From: Calliopsis andreniformis | Taxonomy: Eukaryota; Arthropoda; Insecta; Hymenoptera; Andrenidae | NCBI RefSeq assembly: GCF_051401765.1 | Contig: NC_135066.1 | Span: 23,439,501-23,503,500, forward strand | Length of the DNA stretch: 64,000 bases | Reading direction: 5' to 3' | Shown: positions 57,513 to 64,000 of the stretch, piece after piece | Numbering within the stretch: position 1 is the first letter of the stretch | Layout of the letters: every line of letters starts with the position of its first letter | Notes under the pieces: model-generated | Told to the model about the DNA's origin: nothing | The model's input: the letters and a program-made list of their open reading frames with translations, nothing else | The model's database searches: none | Translations under genes and position numbers: made by a program

Positions 57513-58354
57513 GTAAAATTAGTGGACTAAACTATAATTTATGTAACAATTCCAATTATTTGTTTATAATAAATAATAACTATTGAAGAATAATGATTTG
57601 TGAACCACCTTTACTTGCTACATTTTCATTGATGCAAGGGTCACTCACACTGAACCTCTCGTAATGTCTGCAACGTGTGCAAGACGTTGCGAGTATTCAT
57701 TAGCAATGTTACTATTTATACATTTAGTGAACAATAAACAACATGTATCATAATATAATGACAAAAACATTATAGGGATATATGTTTTTCGTAAAACCAC
57801 TCGTTCCAGGGCCCAATTTCGCAGAAAATGTAGTCTAACTAGGAATGTTATTATTTTGTTTATAAAGTAAAAATTCAAAATTCTATTTTCGCCGTATTTT
57901 GTGTTTTGGTTCATAGTATTTGCATACAAATTTGCAAAACGATAGATCAGCATGTAGTCAGTGAAAACAACGACAACATACTATTTTTTAATATATTTTT
58001 TAAATAAATTGATATTTTCAAAAACTGTTTACATAGGTGGTTTCGTCGTTCAAAGATACACAATCGCCCCCTTGTATACCATTTTGCTACATGCACTAGT
58101 TTTGGAGATATTAAACGAAATATGTTTTCCACCCCCAACTTTGAGGGTGGTTTTCACACCCTTTACATGAATTAGAACCAATAAAAAATATTCATGTCGA
58201 ATATTATCGGCTATTCTACAATCCTGCAAAATTTCATCAAAATCGGAGATTTTCACCTCGCGATGTTCCCTTATTAGTAAGAATCAAAATCTCGGTTGGA
58301 GCTGGATTCGTTCGAGTTTTCCTGATGGGCAGAACTGTAGTATGTACATACATA
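57513..58354. other. No supported gene
   Basis: 57640-57960 has a 102-codon minus frame of AT-rich random composition. 57990-58300 (CCACCCCCAACTTTGAGGG, AATTTCATCAAAATCGGAGA) looks like common interspersed-repeat sequence without defined ends. Confidence 0.35.
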
Positions 58355-59016
58355 TATGTGGCAACAGCGTGACCAAACTTTCAATATGTTTTGGCAACTA
58401 AGCCTTTCTTGCGTCTGTATTCGTGTATTCGATGAATACGCCATTCAGCTGTCAAATTCTAGATTTCATTTACCGACTGATCTGTATTTTCATTGATGCT
58501 GATGATAATATGACCAAATTGATTGAGATATATTATCAATGCTTCTAACGGCAAATCGTTGAACTATTTTTCTGTCAAAATGGGTGCACAACGTATATTA
58601 CACTTTATGCCTTCAAGAAGTGTTAAATTGAGGAAAATTGTATTTCTACGATATAAGGGTGGTCTGGTGTGCTATAAGTGAAAAAACCATTAAATCGTGA
58701 GATATTTACAAAAATGTCACTTCGGCAGCCATCTTGCTAGTTTACTACAGCGTCTGTTTCATGCTAAGAGTTTGTAATTTTACAGGTTTCTCAACGTATA
58801 GTGTTTATTGAAGTTTAAACGGACCAGACCACCCTGTAGTGAAGTCTACCCGTAGGTTTTGTACTCGCGGAAAATTTATTTATGCAAGTGTCGAGACGTA
58901 AAGCGTAATTTGCGAAACCGTTTGTCTCTCTCGCTCATCGCGTATACGTGTATGGCTTTCTTTGCTTGTGTGAGCACACGTACACAGCTCAAAACACAAG
59001 GAGTCTGCCCCTTTAA
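58355..59016 (+). mobile_element. TTAA-ended element V, copy 2, with a nested MITE
   Basis: Starts with ATGTGGCAACAGCGTGACC, as on the minus strand at 51960, and ends GGAGTCTGCCCCTTTAA at 59016, the complement of the end at 51751. The coding part seen in copy 1 (QQDNA) is not preserved here. A TA-flanked MITE interrupts at 58652-58838. The terminal TTAA (59013-59016) is also the first four bases of repeat W copy 2, so the two elements share the site. Confidence 0.6.
58652..58838. mobile_element. MITE with AGGGTGGTCTGGT ends
   Basis: The left end TATAAGGGTGGTCTGGTGTG and right end GGACCAGACCACCCTGTA are inverted repeats (13 to 15 bases perfect) around about 155 bases of non-coding sequence. 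TA at both ends suggests a TA target. It lies inside element V copy 2. Confidence 0.75.
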
Positions 59017-59268
59017 GGGGGTAGAGAAGTAACGTGACTTTTCGAGATTGACAGGTTGATATCTGCTATTACAGTTTTCGTTACAGGAATAGTATTACCT
59101 ATAGACACATAGATATCTAGTACAGGCGAGATGGAGACACCCTATGATTCCGAGTAGGGGTCCACTCGACTGCACATACTATTACATGAGCTACGCGGTA
59201 CGTGAGTTCGGCGCATCGGACAGCTGAAAAAAGTCGAGAGAGAAGACAGATGTGATCCTTAGATGTGA
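59013..59268 (+). mobile_element. TTAA-ended repeat W, copy 2
   Basis: TTAAGGGGGTAGAGAAGTAA, CGTGACTTTTCGAGATT, TTACAGTTTTC, GCGAGATGGAG and GAGAGAGAAGACAGATG align with the minus-strand copy 1 at 48345-48592. Non-coding; the far end is not defined. Confidence 0.7.
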
Positions 59269-61360
59269 GATTCAACTGTTGCAAATATTTTCATATTTTG
59301 ACTTGTTAAAAGGGAGCAGTGACGGATCTACTCTTGAAGAGACTCGAGACCACACAAATTTTTGGAGTTGCATTGTAATAAATAAGTTATGAACAATATG
59401 TATTGTTTTATTTGTATGCAATATTAAATACACATAAAATTAAGAATATTTGGATTAAATATTTGAAAAGACATTAAAAGAAGTTTTACATTGATTGCAA
59501 TAATAATTTAGCTATATAATCCACTATCTAGGTGCGAACAGCTAACAATAACTCAGTATACTTTCATCCGATTTGTTTCAAATTTTTGGTACTTAATACT
59601 AATGCTATTCTGTTCAATTGCATTGTTGCACGCGCGGAATTTCTGGGGAAATAATACATTCGTACATATTTTTCGAGATCTTCTCTTACCGAATTCATTT
59701 CGGGGCGGTCCCGAGGTGACCGCCTCTACGTAAATCCTCTATTGGTGAGACCCCCAAAGATTTTTATGAAATTTTTAGGGATGAGTCTAGGAGTGATGAC
59801 GTTTTGTGGAATATCTCTATGCGTATTTTTTATGAACAATCAGAAGTTTACGTAGATATCTGTGGAAATTGATAATAGCATCCGGAATGCAGGCTGTTGG
59901 GTAGTTGCGGATGATGATTTCTTTCTGAGTGATAAATCTTGCGTTGAATATCTAATATGGAAAGAATCTTTTCGTCTTTTTAAAATATTTAGATTGTATA
60001 TAATATTATTTCACAAATACAGCGGTTGTTTTGTACAAATTTTCATTCATAAATACATATCTAAAAAATATATTTGAATGTTTTTCTAAAATAAGTATAT
60101 ACATATTGCATATGCAGATATATATTCTCGTGTGATATTGTGTTTACACCTCAGTCAAATAATATGGGATGCGAGAGGTCCGATCGGGCGACCGTAATCT
60201 CCGGACACGCGGGTCGCTTACCTGAAGCGGCGCGCACTACTACCTATAACTGCTCACTGCGGAGTTAGTTTTACGAGTTCCATTTTCGGCAATAGCTTAT
60301 TTTGTAGGCTAAAGTTCAAGGAATATGGTCATATTTTTTTTTTAATTTTTGACCCCCGACCCTCTAAAGGAAATTCGCAAAAGAAAAGTTTGTTTATAAT
60401 TTTCCATGTTACAAAAAAGAGTTTCCAATTAAAAAATATATTATTAAAATAGGCCAAACCATTCCGATTAAAATAAAAAAAAATCAACTCAATACGACAA
60501 ACAGTTCCTGAGATAAAAATTCCAAAGTACACCCCGGTTTCACGACAATAGGGCAAAAATTGAAAACTTTGACCGCTTGTATTTTGTAAACAAATTTGAT
60601 AACAGCAAAATGATGACTTAAACCACCCCCACCCCCGCCCCCCCTAATTTCATGTGGACTACATCATATTCAATTTTGAACAAAATCCCTGATGTCGAGG
60701 TCAAAAAGTGATCGATTTGGCGTGGAATGACCCAGCATCACGGAAGCCGTCGCGCAATTTGTCAATTTGTACTTCGATATATCGTTTGTGCTCCCTTTCC
60801 GGTTTCCTCTACAATTTACCAATTGCTAAATTTTTGTACACATACTATACTATAACAATTCACATAGGTTTTCGAACCTTTACGGAAAACGCTCGGCGTC
60901 TTCGTCGCGTGGTATCGTTGCTCACACGCGTCGTACCGTATCGCATGCTGTGTACAGTTTTTATACGAGTTCCAAAACTGAACATTGAAGGTTCTCATTT
61001 CGAAATTCGAAATGCTTTCGCATTACAGACTCTTTTCCGTAATCACTTGTAACCGCCCTAATTTGTGCGAGACACAAATGCATCGGAGACAACAAGATGT
61101 TCGATTAGCGATACACGGTGTTAATCGCGCGTTCAGACCACACTCATTCGGACATATGAAAATCTGCGATTTCAAACATCAAAATGTAACGTTAGTTGGT
61201 ACGACAAAGGTGTTCGCATTTACCTGCTCGAGGCTTCAGAAGGACACACACACTGGCATGCACACACGCACACACATATCCGCGTCATCGACTTTCGACA
61301 ATGATTCCAAGAAGAGAGCGGATAATACAATAATTATTAGACTGTGAATGTTTATGTCAA
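59269..61360. other. Long interval without a supported gene
   Basis: Includes repeat Y copy 2 (59743-59827), a GC patch at 60170-60260 and frames of 71, 114 and 120 codons (59862, 60708, 60985 plus) with no motif. 60330-60700 resembles generic interspersed-repeat sequence (GACCCCCGACCCTC, CCACCCCCACCCCCGCC). A CA-rich patch is at about 61243-61280. Confidence 0.35.
59743..59827 (+). repeat. Dispersed repeat Y, copy 2
   Basis: GGTGAGACCCCCAAAGATTT, TTATGAAATTTTTAGGGATG and GATGACGTTTTGTGGAATAT align with 46311-46392. Confidence 0.6.
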
Positions 61361-61452
61361 TAAAATATGTCAAAATATGTAAGTGACATATGTCAAATAT
61401 GTATCAATAATATGCCAACATATACGGGAATATGCAAAATATACTTGAAATA
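61361..61452. repeat. Subterminal ATATGT/ATATGC motif cluster, left of hAT 2
   Basis: AATATGT or AATATGC-type words recur about eight times in 92 bases (AAAATATGTAAGTGACATAT, AATATGCCAACATATACGGG, AATATGCAAAATATACTTG). A comparable cluster lies on the other side of the transposase at 63041-63152, as expected of hAT subterminal binding sites. Confidence 0.55.
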
Positions 61453-61551
61453 TGTTCAAACAATTTGATTACTTAAACATAATAATAATAATCAAGTATA
61501 ATTTAGATTACAATACGTTACGAGTATTTTTTCAATATTATAAAGCGCTAG

Positions 61552-62715
61552 TTAATGATGTTCATCGCTTAAAGTCAATTTATAGGCTAAGAACGAATGC
61601 TCAACATCACAAGATGTGATCGGGGCATATTTGAATTTGCTGAAATAACGTGCTTTCATTGTTTTAGGTTCCTTAACAATCTCACCTTGCAAAATTTTAC
61701 TAATTTTGAACATTATTTCGAAATCGGGATTTCTTGCTAAAACTGCATTCCATTTTGTTATAATTTTTTCTCCGCAAATTCCAGGAAGGTTTCTAAAATT
61801 TCGATCAATATTAGCTACTAATTCCATCAATTCTGTTAAAGGCATTCCAATAGTTTCTAATTTTTTTATATTGTCCGGCAAAGTTTAAAAATGAGCTTTG
61901 ATAAATATTAAATTCTGAATTAACGATTCATTTTGAAGAACATCTTGTACTTTTTTAATTGCCAATGCATCATTTGCATTAAAGAATTCAATTACATTTT
62001 TAATATCTTCCAAATGTGTAGCATAAAATATTGCTGCCTGAATTCATGTCCCCCACCTCGTTAAGATTGGTTCTGGTGGTAATGGAAGATTTCCTAAAAT
62101 TCTTTGATAGCATTCGACACGAAGTGGTATTTTTACAAATATCTTTTTAATAGAAGATACTAAATTATTTGCAATTGGAAAATATTTACGTACTTCTTCT
62201 GCAACCCTATGCAAACCATGAATCTCGCACGTTAGATGCACCATATTTGGATAAAACACCTTTAAATGTTTTCCAGCTTTTATCATATACGCAGCTGCGT
62301 CTATTATCAACAACAATACTCTTTCTTCACAACCATCGGGCCACAATATTCGTATTGCTGAATTTACAAATCAATCAATAGTAGTATAATTTGTTTCTGT
62401 TAATTTCTTACAGGAAAATAAATGTTGTACTGACATTTCATCCTCGGACATTTTCCCAATAACTAAATTGGCTATGTTTCGTCCCATATTGTCCGTTGTT
62501 TTATCCACAGAAATTCATATACTGTTTCTAGCAATGTCTTCTCTAATATTACGAATTGCCAAATTATAACAATCATCAAGGTAATTTTTGCGTAGTGTCG
62601 ATTCATCAGGAATCGTTTGATTCGTATATTTTGCTAGAAAACTTCGCCAGATTTCGTTATCAAGACTTCGCCAAGGTAAATTAATCGCTACCATCGCTTT
62701 ACACATGTCCATATA
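61552..62715 (-). pseudogene. hAT transposase pseudogene 2 (CGGBP1-like group)
   Basis: Minus strand, N to C. MDMCKAMVAINLPWRSLDNE, FLAKYTNQTIPDESTLRKNY and LDDCYNLAIRNIREDI occupy 62515-62712. A degraded catalytic segment follows. MWPDGCEERVLLLIIDAAAY, IKAGKHLKVFYPNMVHLTCE and LHRVAEEVRKYF are at 62044-62346. The C-terminal dimerisation region is at 61552-61881, ending ITSCDVEHSFLAYKLTL (family SCDVERSFSxYK). The arrangement matches hAT transposases related to vertebrate CGGBP1. The BED finger should lie upstream but is not recognisable. At least three frame breaks. Flanked by ATATG-type motif clusters. Confidence 0.85.
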
Positions 62716-63040
62716 AAAACTATTTTTTCTATTACTACTATTGTTTGCCCACTTTTTGATTGTGAAGATTCGCCTACATTATTGTTTTGTTAAGCCTTGT
62801 TTCTGTACCCACTAGTATTTGAATATTGTACTAACTGCAATTTTTTATCACAGTGAATACTTCAGAATAACTGATTAATTCTAATTGTAGCATCTATGAA
62901 GTATTACCATTGATTATTCATTATAGGTAAACATGAGATATATAAATAGCTATATTGTCATTTCTGTCATGACTATCGTACACAACCGTTTAATTAGTAA
63001 CCTGAAATAGATAATGTTCGGAAGCTCATAAGCATTAATT
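62716..63040. other. Degraded 5' part of hAT 2, no gene seen
   Basis: The position where the transposase N-terminus would be; only stop-rich sequence is seen. Confidence 0.35.
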
Positions 63041-63152
63041 TTATGAAAAGAAATGCAATAAACGTATGACATATGCAGTATATTTCGACACATGTTTCTA
63101 TAAAAGATATGCAAAGCATATGCAATATGCAAAATATGCAAAATAAAAAATA
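63041..63152. repeat. Subterminal ATATGC motif cluster, right of hAT 2
   Basis: CATATGCAGTATATTTCG, AGATATGCAAAGCATATGCA and ATATGCAAAATATGCAAAAT: about seven ATATGC words in 112 bases, mirroring the cluster at 61361-61452. Confidence 0.55.
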
Positions 63153-63433
63153 TAGTTTTAAGATCCTCTATTGATGAAACAAACTTCTATTTAGGTTTCA
63201 CTCTTTTATCTATTTCGTAGAAACATATGCATTTGCATAAACATCCGCAGGCTAATAATTATAATTTAAAATTTTGAACGTTAAAGACCAGAATATATCA
63301 GACTAAGAAAATCCATAGTAACAAAGCTTTGTCCTGACACACCCCGGCCATCGTAATGGCCGAAAGGACTGGAAAATTCAAAAATTTCTGTTCAGAACAT
63401 AACAGGTTCTAATGTCATTATTTTATATGTACA
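63153..63433. other. No gene seen
   Basis: AT-rich, one further CATATGCATTTGCATAAAC word at about 63224, then nothing recognised. Confidence 0.35.
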
Positions 63434-63646
63434 TGTTGGGGCCCGATACGAGAATGGCGACGACCCTGCGCTGACGCGTGACAGCAGCGCCACCGATCGG
63501 TTCGGCGGCGGCATGTGATGTGTGGAGATTGTGTGCGCTATGAACGATCGACGCTTATGTATTCTTAGTGTTAAGTTGCTCTGTTTAATAAAAGGTATTT
63601 AGTCGAGTAAACGATGTGCAGCTTAACCCTCTCCAAGGACTCAACA
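63434..63646 (+). repeat. Solo LTR (copy 2 of the 40.9-kb family)
   Basis: TGTTGGGGCCCGATACGAGA ... CTCTCCAAGGACTCAACA, 213 bases, TG...CA ends with TGTTG/CAACA inversion and an AATAAAAGG signal near the 3' end. It aligns along its full length with 40928-41137. The flanks GTACA and TTATA do not match, so the target duplication is lost or the copy arose by recombination between two elements. Confidence 0.85.
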
Positions 63647-63694
63647 TTATATATGCAGGGTATTACCTCTAACGCGACGCACAGTTTTTCACCC

Positions 63695-64000
63695 ACTTGC
63701 AGCCACCTGACAAAAAGGGTTTTAAAGTCAAATACAACAAAAAATTAAATATTTCACATTTCCAGTACTGTAAATCGAGTAATATGTTAGTAAAAATATC
63801 ATGTAATATGTGTTTTGAATTCGTCTCGATGTCTTCTACAATATGGTAAAAAAAATATGTGTTCCTATTTGTGAAACCCAAGGTGACCGTGATTTTGCCA
63901 TGGAAATAAACTGTTTTCGAAATTTTTTTACTGATATCTATTGTACACCTTATAGTCTGCAACTTTTGTTGTATATTTTTTTGTGTCAAGTGGCTGCAAG
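63695..64000. mobile_element. Inverted-repeat element at the right window edge
   Basis: ACTTGCAGCCACCTGACAAA at 63695 is the complement of TGTGTCAAGTGGCTGCAAG at the last bases of the window; the arms match for about 45 bases. A 106-codon minus frame (63669-63989) spans the whole element and its end, as chance open frames in MITEs may do; its product has no motif I know. The element may extend past base 64000. Confidence 0.55.

Noticed and set aside
1..64000. CRISPR array, bacterial operon, rRNA genes or phage genes
   Set aside because: No regularly spaced repeats with unique spacers, no ribosome-binding-site-led gene runs and no rRNA-like blocks; the content is eukaryotic transposable elements throughout.

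Overview
This window reads as repeat-dense, AT-rich nuclear DNA from an insect, most likely a hymenopteran such as an ant. The evidence is the set of mobile elements: Jockey-like LINEs, an insect errantivirus with an env gene, hAT transposons, a DUF4817-type transposon and a Copia element with a Drosophila-copia-style primer site. I found no protein-coding gene that I can defend as a host gene. Every region with recognisable coding content is a mobile-element gene, and all of them are broken by stops, frameshifts or deletions. Host exons cannot be excluded in the unassigned stretches.

Layout. 0-6.6 kb: two Jockey-like LINEs arranged head to head (A on minus, cut by the window edge; B on plus, 2.08-5.10 kb), then an ORF1 fragment of a third (C, minus) and the first copy of an unnamed dispersed repeat (X). 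B has lost most of its endonuclease and its reverse transcriptase core, and a TTAA-flanked inverted-repeat element sits at the second gap. 7.4-8.6 kb: GC-rich island without recognised coding. 11.6-12.6 kb: repeat X copies 2 and 3 in opposite orientation. 13.5 kb: one arm of a foldback transposon whose longer relative is at 40.7 kb. 16.5-19.3 kb: an errantivirus on minus with 3' LTR, polypurine tract, env remnant and a gag-protease remnant, but no pol; it abuts a hAT transposase pseudogene (19.3-20.9 kb). 21.3-22.6 kb: second GC-rich island. 26.2-27.3 kb: LINE D reverse transcriptase. 27.5 kb: transposase N-terminus remnant. 29.9-32.5 kb: LINE E with ORF1, endonuclease and termini but no RT core.

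33-46 kb holds microsatellites and many inverted-repeat elements. They include a foldback element with a DUF4817 fragment and an inserted solo LTR (40.7-41.8 kb), a dense array of ACGTC palindromes (42.7-43.06 kb) and two hairpin elements. 46.6-48 kb has a 41-base poly-C run and a pair of direct repeats resembling a small TRIM-type element. 48.3-51.9 kb has TTAA-ended repeats and the RNase H end of LINE F. 52.8-57.4 kb is a complete but dead Copia retrotransposon on minus, with both LTRs, a 5-bp target duplication, polypurine tract and an initiator-tRNA-Met-internal primer site. A tRNA-derived SINE-like sequence lies immediately beside it. 58.3-59.3 kb contains nested TTAA and TA elements, 61.4-63.2 kb a second hAT with subterminal motif clusters, 63.4 kb a second solo LTR, and the right edge one end of another inverted-repeat element.

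These genes do not work together as a host pathway. The window is a graveyard of nested, decayed elements, the structure expected of pericentromeric or other low-recombination DNA, and possibly of a piRNA source locus. That last point is inference only. All calls come from reading motifs by eye; no database search was possible.
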